A stretch of DNA of 64,000 nucleotides from Deltaproteobacteria bacterium. GTDB lineage: Bacteria > Bdellovibrionota_B > Oligoflexia > Oligoflexales > Bog-1112. The stretch is from contig JACPKR010000020.1 in the NCBI GenBank assembly GCA_016186945.1, positions 61,031 through 125,030 of the forward strand, written 5' to 3'. Positions 17,535 through 25,441 of the stretch are shown piece by piece. The notes under the pieces were generated by a model, which saw only the letters and a program-made list of their open reading frames with translations, was not told the DNA's origin and did no database searches. Within the stretch, counting starts at the first letter, position 1. Every line of letters starts with the position of its first letter. A program made the position numbers and the translations under genes.

Positions 17535-18335
17535 TTAACCTGCGTGCAAGGAGACATGATAGCCGCCAAATTTTCTTACATTGATCACGCCTCGTTCAAA
17601 GAGGAGGTACTGGCCTTTGATACCAATGAGCCGATCATGAATCACAGGGTCTTTATTGAAATCAAAGGTCGAAGTTTTTTCGGGGTATCGTTCCACGGGG
17701 TAAGAGAAGCTGCGTACAGACTCATCGACGACTTCGATAGGAACCCTCTCAGGTAAGGATTTCAAAAGATCGTCTCGCTCCTGGATCAAGTCGATGGGTT
17801 GCGCATCCTTACTGACGAGGAGGCGCCAGTTTGTTTTGTCATTCACAAATCGTTTAAGCAAGGTCTCGACAATCCCAGCGTGCCTTCTCTCGGTCACCCG
17901 CACGATGGGAAGCGCCTGCACAGCTCCTTGGTCGAGCCAGCGAGTTTCTTCAGTGTGGGAACGTGTGATCCCAACCTTCAAACCGGAGGAGTTCGCAAGA
18001 TAAACTGTGTGGGTGATCAAACAGTTTCGACGTCCCCACTCAGGGTCGCGACAGGTTCCCAACTGGAAATGACAGGTCTCAGGTTTAAAGCTACAAAAGT
18101 CAGCCTCGGGAATGCGACGAAAGCAAACGTAGCAGTAACCCCCATCATAGGTTTTGCGGATTTCCCTTCCACAACACGTGCAGCTTATGGTCCCCAGAAA
18201 GCGCAACGAAAGGCTCTCCCCCACAAGGCTGTTTAAGGAAACCTGAGCATCCTCCAACGGAAGAGTATAAATTGCTTTACCTTTCTCATCCGCAGTAATG
18301 ATAAGCTTATGTAAAATCCCGCGAAACATCGTCAC
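17535..18335 (-). CDS. DUF2797 domain protein with treble-cysteine zinc sites
   Basis: A 266-aa cytoplasmic protein. It has CTCCGREIRKTYDGGYCYVC and later CSFKPETCHFQLGTCRDPEW, the Cys pairs seen in DUF2797 proteins, then HTVYLANSSGLKVGITR, which looks like a GIY-YIG-related core strand. Function is not known. The GTG start overlaps the upstream M3 peptidase stop (GTGA); an alternative ATG lies 6 nt downstream at 18329. It is the second gene of an operon with the peptidase. Confidence 0.8.
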   Translation of the reverse strand: MTMFRGILHKLIITADEKGKAIYTLPLEDAQVSLNSLVGESLSLRFLGTISCTCCGREIRKTYDGGYCYVCFRRIPEADFCSFKPETCHFQLGTCRDPEWGRRNCLITHTVYLANSSGLKVGITRSHTEETRWLDQGAVQALPIVRVTERRHAGIVETLLKRFVNDKTNWRLLVSKDAQPIDLIQERDDLLKSLPERVPIEVVDESVRSFSYPVERYPEKTSTFDFNKDPVIHDRLIGIKGQYLLFERGVINVRKFGGYHVSLHAG

Positions 18336-20398
18336 GCGCCTAGGCCGAGGTGACGAAGGAGGGCGTCAGGCATGGGTTCGCGCCCCCGGAAGTCAATGAA
18401 GACTTCGAGAGGATGGCGTCCTCCCCCTTTGGCCAGTATGGTGTTACGGAAGCGAAGTCCAATGGTTCTCACCGCCTGCTCGTCATCCAGGTCTTCTTCC
18501 TCGAAAGCTGCAAATGCATCGGCACTCATAACTTCAGCCCACTTGTAACCGTAATAACCCGCAGCGTACCCACCCGCAAAGATGTGGGAGAAACTGCATA
18601 GGAAACGGTCTTCCTCCAAGGGGGGTAAAAGTGATGTTCTCAAGGCAACTTCTTTCTGAACATCAAAGACCGATCGTCCCGAGAAAGGGTCAAACTCAGT
18701 GTGAAGTTTCAAGTCAATCAAGGCGAATTGAATCTGTCTCAAAGTCTGGCTGGCTGCTCGAAACGTTTTCTCCCGAGCAAGCTTTGCAAAATACTCCTCG
18801 GGAAGAACCTCTCCCGTTTTGTAATGCCTCGCCAACCTCTCCAAGGTGGGACGATGATAACACCAGTTTTCCATAAACTGACTGGGGAGTTCCACCGCAT
18901 CCCATTCCACGCCCCGAATTCCCGAGACATCATAGTAGCGAACCTTCGTCAGCATGTGTTGAAGACCGTGCCCAAATTCATGGAACAAGGTCAGAACTTC
19001 CTGAAAGGTTAAAAGAGAAGGTGTATCTCCGGCAGGAGGGGTGAAATTGCAAACAAGGTAAGCGACGGGACTGGTTATTTTCCCCTTTTTTTCAACCCTA
19101 CTTAGGCACTCGTTCATCCAAGCACCCCCTCGCTTGTTTTCAGGTCGAGAAAAAGGGTCAAGATAGAACGACGCGAGATGTTGGCCCCCGCCATCAAACA
19201 TTTTGAAAAATCGGACATCTTTATGCCAAACCGGAGCCTGCCCGTCTGCGTTTTCAATCCTTACAGCAAACAATTCCTTAGCAAGTGTAAAGAGTCCCTC
19301 CAGCACACGGTCCAGGGAAAAGTAGGGACGCAGCTCTTCTTCCTTAAATCCCAATACATGTTCCTGCAGACGCTTAGCCCAGTAGGCTAGATCCCAATGT
19401 CTCAGCTCCTCGCTTTCTCCCGCCTCCCTGGCGAAAGCGCGCAATTCCTCCAGCTCAGCCTTCCCACGTTCCCAAACAGCAACACGCAAGTCTTCCTCGA
19501 ACTTTAGGACCGTGTCCACTGACTGGACCATCTTGGCAGCAAGGCTGACGTCTGCGTACCGCTCGTAACCCAAGATCCTGGCAAGCGTCTGACGTTTCTG
19601 GAGGATCTGAGACATCAAAGGGGTGTTGTCGTAAGATCCGTCCGACGCTCTCGTTATGTAAGCACGGTAGACTTGCTCCCGTAAGTCACGCCTTTTACTG
19701 TTCTCCAGGAAGGGAATGACCACAGCACTTTCAAGCGTGATGAGCCAAGGTCCCCTCTCTTGTGTCGCTTTTCTCTCGTCAAAGCGCCGTTTAAAGTTCT
19801 GTGCAGAGACTTTAAGAAGGCTTTCCGGCAGGCCCTCGGAATCTTTTTTATCCTTAAGGACCAGGGCGTATGCTTTCGTAGCATCGAGCACGTTATTGGA
19901 GAACTGGGTTTCGAGTTCGGAAAGTCCTTTGCTGAGGGCGATGAAATCTTCCTTTGCCTTAGCTTCCAAACCTACGCCCGCCAGCTTCGCATGAAGGGCG
20001 CGGCCCTGGATGCATCTCCTTTGGGATTCGTCGAGGGTTTCCCATACGGAACCGTTCTGCATCTTCAAGAGTGCATCATAGAGGGGACGGCTTTGGCTAA
20101 GGCGAAGGCTGAAGTCGACAACTTTCTTCTGCCCCGTCTGGTAAGACTTCCTTAGAGCGCTACTGTTTGCAACCGAGTTAAGATGGGCGACCGGAGACCA
20201 GCACAGGTTGAGGGTTTCCTCCAGTTGGCACAGCGGTTCTATGAGTCCTTCCCAGCTAGGTTCCGCCTTTTTTTCAAGCGTCTGAAACTCACGACTCAGT
20301 TGGGGAAGAAGCTCGTCCAGGGCAGCTTCTACGTGCTCCGGACTAATTTCACTGAAGCGTGGAAGGGCGGGGTTATTGAGAAGAGGATTGTTGGCCAT
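18332..20398 (-). CDS. prlC: M3 family oligopeptidase (oligopeptidase A-like)
   Basis: A 688-aa zinc metallopeptidase that degrades short peptides, including cleaved signal peptides in relatives. The zinc motif is HEFGHGLQHML, with the downstream Glu in VEWDAVELPSQFMENWCY. DPFSRPENKRGGAWMNEC and CNFTPPAGDTPSLLTF upstream are M3A signatures. No signal peptide, so cytoplasmic. ATG 20398 is chosen over the ORF-track start at 20461 because GAAGG precedes it and MANNPLLNNPALPRFSEI matches how this family begins. Confidence 0.93.
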   Translation of the reverse strand: MANNPLLNNPALPRFSEISPEHVEAALDELLPQLSREFQTLEKKAEPSWEGLIEPLCQLEETLNLCWSPVAHLNSVANSSALRKSYQTGQKKVVDFSLRLSQSRPLYDALLKMQNGSVWETLDESQRRCIQGRALHAKLAGVGLEAKAKEDFIALSKGLSELETQFSNNVLDATKAYALVLKDKKDSEGLPESLLKVSAQNFKRRFDERKATQERGPWLITLESAVVIPFLENSKRRDLREQVYRAYITRASDGSYDNTPLMSQILQKRQTLARILGYERYADVSLAAKMVQSVDTVLKFEEDLRVAVWERGKAELEELRAFAREAGESEELRHWDLAYWAKRLQEHVLGFKEEELRPYFSLDRVLEGLFTLAKELFAVRIENADGQAPVWHKDVRFFKMFDGGGQHLASFYLDPFSRPENKRGGAWMNECLSRVEKKGKITSPVAYLVCNFTPPAGDTPSLLTFQEVLTLFHEFGHGLQHMLTKVRYYDVSGIRGVEWDAVELPSQFMENWCYHRPTLERLARHYKTGEVLPEEYFAKLAREKTFRAASQTLRQIQFALIDLKLHTEFDPFSGRSVFDVQKEVALRTSLLPPLEEDRFLCSFSHIFAGGYAAGYYGYKWAEVMSADAFAAFEEEDLDDEQAVRTIGLRFRNTILAKGGGRHPLEVFIDFRGREPMPDALLRHLGLGA

Positions 20399-20429
20399 GC
20401 CAGAACCTTCAAATGTTAACAGGGGACGA

Positions 20430-20975
20430 TCACTCCGTCCCCGGACTTTGTTTCTCTGCAATTTCCTTCAGATTCGCAAGGCCCATTTCAAAATCACGGC
20501 CCGCCATCATGTCCATCACAAGTCCAAAGTAACGCCCCACGATGTTGCGTCCTACATCACCTTTCATCATCCAGGTGACATGTATCCCTTCGGGCGAAGG
20601 TTCAAATTGCCACAACCCTTCCGCTTGCGTGCCCTGATCCATGAAGTCGAGCGAAGTTTTAATCGAATAGTTTGGGATAAGCTCGGTAATCGTCAGCCTG
20701 CCCTTGCCGGAGTTTTCGCTCACCCAAGTATACGAGGCACCAGGCCCGCTGGTTTGCTCGCCCAAGGTGATTTCAACGGTCGGATCTTTGGCTTTCCACG
20801 GTGACCAAGTTTCGTTCCGGGAAAGATCGGCGACAAGGTTGTACACCCGGTCGATCGGTGCGTTAATGACCGTACTCCGCTGCATGGAATATTCCGACGG
20901 CAGGAAAAACCCACCGACAATCAGCAGCGCCATAACGATGATGACAAGAAGAAGGATTTTACGAAGGACACTCAT
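20430..20975 (-). CDS. Membrane-anchored SRPBCC (START-like) domain protein
   Basis: A 181-aa protein with one N-terminal helix (ILLLVIIVMALLIVGGFFL) and then a START/polyketide-cyclase-like domain beginning STVINAPIDRVYNLVADLSR and NETWSPWKAKDPTVEI, with GASYTWVSENSGKGRLTITE and a final long helix. The fold binds hydrophobic ligands in its cavity. The ligand is unknown. It is likely the first gene upstream of the M3 peptidase and DUF2797 genes, 31 bp before the peptidase start. Confidence 0.8.
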   Translation of the reverse strand: MSVLRKILLLVIIVMALLIVGGFFLPSEYSMQRSTVINAPIDRVYNLVADLSRNETWSPWKAKDPTVEITLGEQTSGPGASYTWVSENSGKGRLTITELIPNYSIKTSLDFMDQGTQAEGLWQFEPSPEGIHVTWMMKGDVGRNIVGRYFGLVMDMMAGRDFEMGLANLKEIAEKQSPGTE

Positions 20976-21023
20976 TTTTTTCTCCTAATTTGGGAATTTA
21001 GAAACATTATACGGGATGCCTCT

Positions 21024-21180
21024 CGCTTGTGGCAAGGAAGTGGTTTGGAGGATGTGGCAAGGAGGTGGTTTGGAGGAAACTGCGCAGCTGGTTCCTCCAA
21101 GAAATCCATTGGGGGAGCGACGGTTCCCTCGCCCCCCCAAACCCCCCTCTCCATATTTGCCCCAAGTGGCTTACGCATTA
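21024..21180. repeat. Family A repeat, long copy A5 with a partial duplicated left arm
   Basis: CGCTTGTGGCAAGGAAGTGG (partial), then GTGGCAAGGAGGTGG...CTGGTTCCTCC, the second hairpin GGGGGAGCGACGG/TCGCCCCCC, and the terminal inverted repeat CAAGTGGCTTACGCATTA. The last bases overlap the 3' end of the ABC ATPase gene and supply its stop. Confidence 0.9.
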
Positions 21181-21848
21181 CTAAGAATCTGACCATCATG
21201 CAGGTCGACAATAGATTTTGCATATCTGTTGAAAATCGGATCGTGGGTTGCAAAGACAAAAGCGGTTCCCTTCTCTTCGTTCAGTTTTTTCATGAAGTCG
21301 AGGATGGAGCCTGCCGTTTCCGAGTCAAGATTGGCGGTAGGCTCGTCTGCAATCACAAGTTCCGGCTTCGTCACCATTGCTCGAGCTATCGCCACCCGCT
21401 GCCTTTGCCCTCCCGAGAGTTCGTCCGGTTTATGGTGCCGATGAAAACTCAAGCCCGTCTTCTCGACCCATTCATCGACTCTCTGCTTTTTTTCTCTCCT
21501 TGTCAGGTCTCCCCGGATCATAAGAGGAATCATCACGTTTTCCTCCAGAGTCAAAACCGGAATCAAATTGAATGACTGGAAAATGAAAGAAATCGTTCGC
21601 GCTCGCAATATAGCCAACTTATCAAAATCTTCGTAAGACACCTCGCTACCCTTGAGGTATACACTGCCCTTAGATGGCTCATCCAGAAGACCTAGAATAT
21701 TTAAAAGTGTAGACTTTCCCGAACCCGATGGACCACGGACAATGATCGAATCTCCCTTTTTCACGCTGAAAGAAACATCTGTCAGAGCGTGCACGACAGT
21801 TTTTCCTGTCTCATAATTCTTGTGAACGTTTCGTAGGTCTATCATCAT
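21171..21848 (-). CDS. ABC transporter ATP-binding protein (LolD/MacB type)
   Basis: A 225-aa ATPase: Walker A GPSGSGKSTLL, signature LSGGQRQRVAIARA, Walker B LVIADEPTANLD and H-loop FATHD. It belongs to the LolD/FtsE/MacB clade that powers mechanotransmission rather than classical import. It is the last gene of an operon with an FtsX-type permease, a LolA-like periplasmic protein and a barrel, so it probably drives transfer of a lipid or lipoprotein to the outer membrane. The last codons and TAA stop lie in the TIR of repeat A5 (…SNA then TAA), so the original C-terminus may have been altered. Confidence 0.92.
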   Translation of the reverse strand: MMIDLRNVHKNYETGKTVVHALTDVSFSVKKGDSIIVRGPSGSGKSTLLNILGLLDEPSKGSVYLKGSEVSYEDFDKLAILRARTISFIFQSFNLIPVLTLEENVMIPLMIRGDLTRREKKQRVDEWVEKTGLSFHRHHKPDELSGGQRQRVAIARAMVTKPELVIADEPTANLDSETAGSILDFMKKLNEEKGTAFVFATHDPIFNRYAKSIVDLHDGQILSNA

Positions 21849-21853
21849 TCATC

Positions 21854-23032
21854 CTAGAAGGAATATTTTAGATCCAAGCTCGTCTGTGTGTTAAATGCCC
21901 GCCCTGCGAATTGACTTTCGTCTCCCCCGTGAACGAAAAGCTGAGAGGCTCCGGCAACAAACCAATCGTTCGCAAGGTACTCCGCACGGACAAAACTCAT
22001 CTGGGCTGTGTCCTCAAGACTCTTCACGATCGCCGCGAAAAAATTATACCGATGAAACACCTCCGGGGCATTGGCAGAAAATATTAAAAACTGCTGCCTG
22101 ATGAAGGGAGTTAAAATCGCGGTTGAACTGAGGGAACTTGATGAAAAACGGACTTGCTGTCGAGCATTTTCAAACTCGGCCTTGCTGAAACCGATTCCGT
22201 TATGAAAATACTCAACCCTCATCCCAAAATCAGTGCTTCCTTCATATCCCGCACCCAATAAATGCTGAAACGCCTTTTCTTTTGAGGAGGCATCGAGCCG
22301 TTCGTATCTACTGTGGTACGCTCCTTCGTAGTAAAATTTCCATTTGTTTTCTACGAGGGTCTGTAACGCCAGTCCCGCTTTGAACGTATCAAAGGAACCA
22401 AGCGACAATCCCATGTCTATCAGACCTAACTCGTGCCAAGTACGTAGGGTCGTTCCGAAATACTCCGCATCTTTCCCGGGAAGCCCCGCTTCATCGACCC
22501 TATCGACCGGCAATAGGATCAAGTCGTAACTTCTGTGCTGTTGTTGAAAGGACAGTCTCGTCAACCAGACCCCTTGTCTATCTTCTCGCTGACCTGGCAG
22601 GGGGACCAGGGTAAAAAGAAGATCACTCGGTGAAATGATCAGCCCAGGTGCCCTCCTGCTCCTCTCTTTGCCTACGGCTAACACGAAATTATCCTGCCAA
22701 TTTTGTCTGACACCGACCTGGTTGATGAACAGTCGCGACTTGTCCCCAGCTTCATCAAAGGTAAGGAGACCATCTAGGAAGAGGTCCGTTTTTGAAGGAA
22801 AACTATAGTCGAGAGAACCACTGAATTCACCGTTGGGGAATTCGTATTGTCTCAGTCCCCCCTTTCTTCGTTGAAGCCCTTCCATCAAAATGTACGATCT
22901 GACCTTTCCAAAGGACGACGATGGAGGAGCCTCATCCATCTCGATATCGGGAAGTCCTGACGCTTCTTCCAGATCGTCTGCTACAGCCATATTAGCGAAG
23001 AAAATAAGGAAAAAGATGACAAGTGCCTTCAT
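21854..23032 (-). CDS. Outer-membrane beta-barrel component of a LolA/LolCDE-like export operon
   Basis: A 392-aa protein with signal peptide MKALVIFFLIFFANMAVAD, an acidic linker (DLEEASGLPDIEMDEA), and many amphipathic strands with a terminal Phe (SLDLKYSF), the BAM recognition pattern. It resembles DUF1302-like barrels found beside outer membrane lipoprotein-sorting proteins. ATG 23032 is 1 bp after the upstream gene's stop; the ORF-track start at 23056 would overlap that gene. Likely substrate acceptor or channel of the exporter (inference). Confidence 0.7.
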   Translation of the reverse strand: MKALVIFFLIFFANMAVADDLEEASGLPDIEMDEAPPSSSFGKVRSYILMEGLQRRKGGLRQYEFPNGEFSGSLDYSFPSKTDLFLDGLLTFDEAGDKSRLFINQVGVRQNWQDNFVLAVGKERSRRAPGLIISPSDLLFTLVPLPGQREDRQGVWLTRLSFQQQHRSYDLILLPVDRVDEAGLPGKDAEYFGTTLRTWHELGLIDMGLSLGSFDTFKAGLALQTLVENKWKFYYEGAYHSRYERLDASSKEKAFQHLLGAGYEGSTDFGMRVEYFHNGIGFSKAEFENARQQVRFSSSSLSSTAILTPFIRQQFLIFSANAPEVFHRYNFFAAIVKSLEDTAQMSFVRAEYLANDWFVAGASQLFVHGGDESQFAGRAFNTQTSLDLKYSF

Positions 23033-23033
23033 C

Positions 23034-23744
23034 TCACTTGCCCAGCCTATCAACAAAAAAGCGATTCTCAGGAATGTTCACGCTGAAGTTCATGTCAAGC
23101 ACCTTCAATTCCGTCTTCTGGGTTGTGAACACATTTTCCATGATCAATCGTGCGGGCCTGCTTAGCTTCCCGAAGTCACGTACCGAACCATAAAGGAGTC
23201 TCTTGAGGAGGGTTCCCTTGGAATCGTAGAAGTACTGTTGCAAGGGCTGGGCGGTCTTTTTTTCCACCCACAAGCGCATCTTTGCGTAGCTTGCATCGGA
23301 AGAGTTTGCGCTAAGATCAATGATCCACTGTTTTTCCGTTTCTGATGCAAACTGTGCTTTGTAATGTTTCAACCAGTCTACACGCAGTACGTCAGCATTC
23401 GAAAAGTCGCCACCCGCAAAACTTTCTCGATCGGCAATACGAACGATGCGGCCTGCACCGGGAATGAATGTCCAAATAGCATCCCCAAGGCGTAAAATTT
23501 CTCGTCCTTTTTCCCGTTCAGGTTTCAAAAAATACCCGTGCGCATGATCGACATCCTTGACCGAAAACCTGACTTCATAATTCATGACCGTTCCGTCAGT
23601 CCGGTAATTCGTGAAAGCATACAAAGCTTGGAAATTGTCGGGAGCCAGATTTTTCTCAACACCGGCAACAACGTCGCTAGCTGTGGGTGTAGTGGCCCCT
23701 ACCACGCTTGCTGTCAGAAGGAATAAAAAAGCTAACCTTTCCAT
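23034..23744 (-). CDS. LolA-like outer membrane lipoprotein-sorting protein
   Basis: A 236-aa periplasmic protein with signal peptide MERLAFLFLLTASVVGA. The body has the LolA-like half-barrel pattern of the lipoprotein-sorting family: MNYEVRFSVKDVDHAHGYF, REILRLGDAIWTFIPGAGRI, ADVLRVDWLKHYKAQF, then MRLWVEKKTAQPLQQYFYDS. Members shuttle lipid-modified cargo between the ABC transporter and the outer membrane. GAGGG precedes the ATG, 7 bp after the permease stop. Confidence 0.82.
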   Translation of the reverse strand: MERLAFLFLLTASVVGATTPTASDVVAGVEKNLAPDNFQALYAFTNYRTDGTVMNYEVRFSVKDVDHAHGYFLKPEREKGREILRLGDAIWTFIPGAGRIVRIADRESFAGGDFSNADVLRVDWLKHYKAQFASETEKQWIIDLSANSSDASYAKMRLWVEKKTAQPLQQYFYDSKGTLLKRLLYGSVRDFGKLSRPARLIMENVFTTQKTELKVLDMNFSVNIPENRFFVDRLGK

Positions 23745-23751
23745 CCAACCC

Positions 23752-25092
23752 TCACACTGTACTGAGTGCCTTTACGGGACGCATACGACTTGCCCGATAG
23801 GCAGGGAAAAAGCTTGCTGCTACAGCAGAAAACATTGCCAGGAAAAGGACTTCCGCTACAAACAGCGCACTGACAAGAGGATAAAGGACAACGTCGACCT
23901 TCTGCCCAGGGAATTGAAATTGAATTCCTGTGTTCCCCAGGTAGAACAGCAACGCAAGGACGACACAAAGACCCATCGCCCCTCCCAAAGCTCCGATAAC
24001 GATCGACTCGCTTACAAATAGAAAGATAATATGGATGCGCCGATAGCCCAGGGCCATCAGTGTTCCAATTTCCCGCGTCCTTTCCATGACGGTCATGAGG
24101 GATGTGTTGATGATCGCTGAGATGACAATCAAGAAAACGATAAATACGACGGTGCTAAAAATCGCATTTTGAAGACCCATGATGTCGCGGAAAAATCCAC
24201 CGATATCAAGGTAGGTTTCCACTTCGAAGTCTCCCCCTAAACTTTGACCCAACTGTGCTTTTATTGTATCAAGATTCTGATCTTTTTCCGCAAGAATGGC
24301 GAGTTCGGAGCTTTCCCCACGGACGCCGGCTGCTCCCTGAAGGGTTCGAAAGTCCATCCAAGCCATGCGAGCTTGAACGTTTGGCATTCCATAATCAACG
24401 ACTCCGACAAGTTCACCTATGATTGCCTGCTGCATGTCCTGTTTATCTTGCAAAAGGACCACAACCTCATCCCCCAGTTCTGCTTTCAAACCACGCATCA
24501 AACTTGGTGTGACCAGGATCTGATGCCTACCCCTCGCCTTGGGCATGTATTTGATCGGCTTAAGGTTTTCTAAAGACGCTTCGTCAGACAAACTCGTCGC
24601 TTCTTCGACCGTAGTATCCTGCACGTTCACTGTTTCTTCTTCCTGTGTACTGTCGATGAGTCTGCCTTCCTGTAGTGCGGAGGCAAAGCGCGGGCAAACA
24701 ATCAACTCCGTTTCGGGATCATACCCCGTGATCATCACGGGAGCCGTGGACTGACTTTTTTGATGATTGAGAAGTCCAAAAATGCGAAGCCGAGGGGCGA
24801 CTGCTGCGATATCAGGACGCTTTGTGAACCTCTCGACAAGCTCATCATTGTAGGGAATCAAGATCTTGTAAGGGTTGGACTCCAGACTGTCCTGGTACCC
24901 GCGTCTGTGAATCTGCAAGTCTCCGTGAATTTTCTGTGCAAGGGCTGACTTGAACTCCAGCTGCAAACCACTTAGCAATCCCCTCGCTCCTGTTACCACG
25001 ACAACGCCCAAAAACACTGTCACCATTGTGATCAAGGTCCGACGCTTGTTTCTTCCGACATTTCGAATGGCTACTCGTAAAAGGTCCCACAT
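23752..25092 (-). CDS. FtsX/LolE-type ABC transporter permease
   Basis: A 446-aa inner-membrane protein: N-terminal helix after RVAIRNVGRNKRRTLITMVT, a large periplasmic MacB-like domain, then three C-terminal helices (VVFIVFLIVISAIINTSLMT; SESIVIGALGGAMGLCVVL; LFVAEVLFLAMFSAVAASFF). The coupling segment MERTREIGTLMALGYRR contacts the ATPase in this family. It is the first gene of a four-gene operon ending with the ATPase. An acidic insert about residues 145-170 (EEETVNVQDTTVEEATSLSD) is unusual. Confidence 0.9.
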   Translation of the reverse strand: MWDLLRVAIRNVGRNKRRTLITMVTVFLGVVVVTGARGLLSGLQLEFKSALAQKIHGDLQIHRRGYQDSLESNPYKILIPYNDELVERFTKRPDIAAVAPRLRIFGLLNHQKSQSTAPVMITGYDPETELIVCPRFASALQEGRLIDSTQEEETVNVQDTTVEEATSLSDEASLENLKPIKYMPKARGRHQILVTPSLMRGLKAELGDEVVVLLQDKQDMQQAIIGELVGVVDYGMPNVQARMAWMDFRTLQGAAGVRGESSELAILAEKDQNLDTIKAQLGQSLGGDFEVETYLDIGGFFRDIMGLQNAIFSTVVFIVFLIVISAIINTSLMTVMERTREIGTLMALGYRRIHIIFLFVSESIVIGALGGAMGLCVVLALLFYLGNTGIQFQFPGQKVDVVLYPLVSALFVAEVLFLAMFSAVAASFFPAYRASRMRPVKALSTV

Positions 25093-25109
25093 ACGTTCAT
25101 CTCCTCACT

Positions 25110-25158
25110 CGCAAGGAGGTGGTTTGGAGGAAACTGCGCAGCTGCTTCCTCCAGGATA
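25110..25158. repeat. Family A repeat, short copy A6
   Basis: CGCAAGGAGGTGGTTTGGAG through CAGCTGCTTCCTCCAGG, between the permease start and the remnant 5' part of the metallopeptidase gene. Confidence 0.85.
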
Positions 25159-25278
25159 TCCCTTGGATTCTACCTCCATAAACCATCACACTCTGAACAC
25201 CTTAATTTTTCTGAAGAAATTCCGATCAGAACCATGGTGGGTCTTGATAAAAACGGAACCTTCATGCAGAAATTTTAT
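25159..25278 (+). pseudogene. Candidate 5' fragment of the disrupted metallopeptidase gene
   Basis: The frame from about 25162 is open up to repeat B2 and reads SEHLNFSEEIPIRTMVGLD then KNGTFMQKFY. Deleting 25279-25435 (157 bp) would join it in frame to LPDIESFSLHADGQ of the downstream reading frame. No start codon is left because repeat A6 lies immediately upstream. The rest of the 25093-25441 gap holds only repeats A6 and B2. Confidence 0.4.
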
Positions 25279-25435
25279 ATAGTATTCAAGATAATCAATT
25301 TGGGGACAAACTTTTTGAAAAAAGTTATTTCCCCAAGCCCCTTTTCAAAAACTTCAGTATTTAAAGTTTTTTGGGGGGAGGTGTGGAGGGGAACTTTTTT
25401 TCAAAAAAGGTCCTCTCCACAAATTCTTTTTCCAC
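25279..25435 (-). repeat. Family B repeat, near-complete copy B2 (minus orientation)
   Basis: The reverse complement matches copy B4 almost base for base over about 135 bp, including AAGAATTTGTGGAGAGGACC, GTTCCCCTCCACACCTCCCC and GGGGCTTGGGGAAATAAC. The high identity suggests recent movement. It sits within a reading frame that is coding on both sides. Confidence 0.85.
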
Positions 25436-25441
25436 CTTCCT

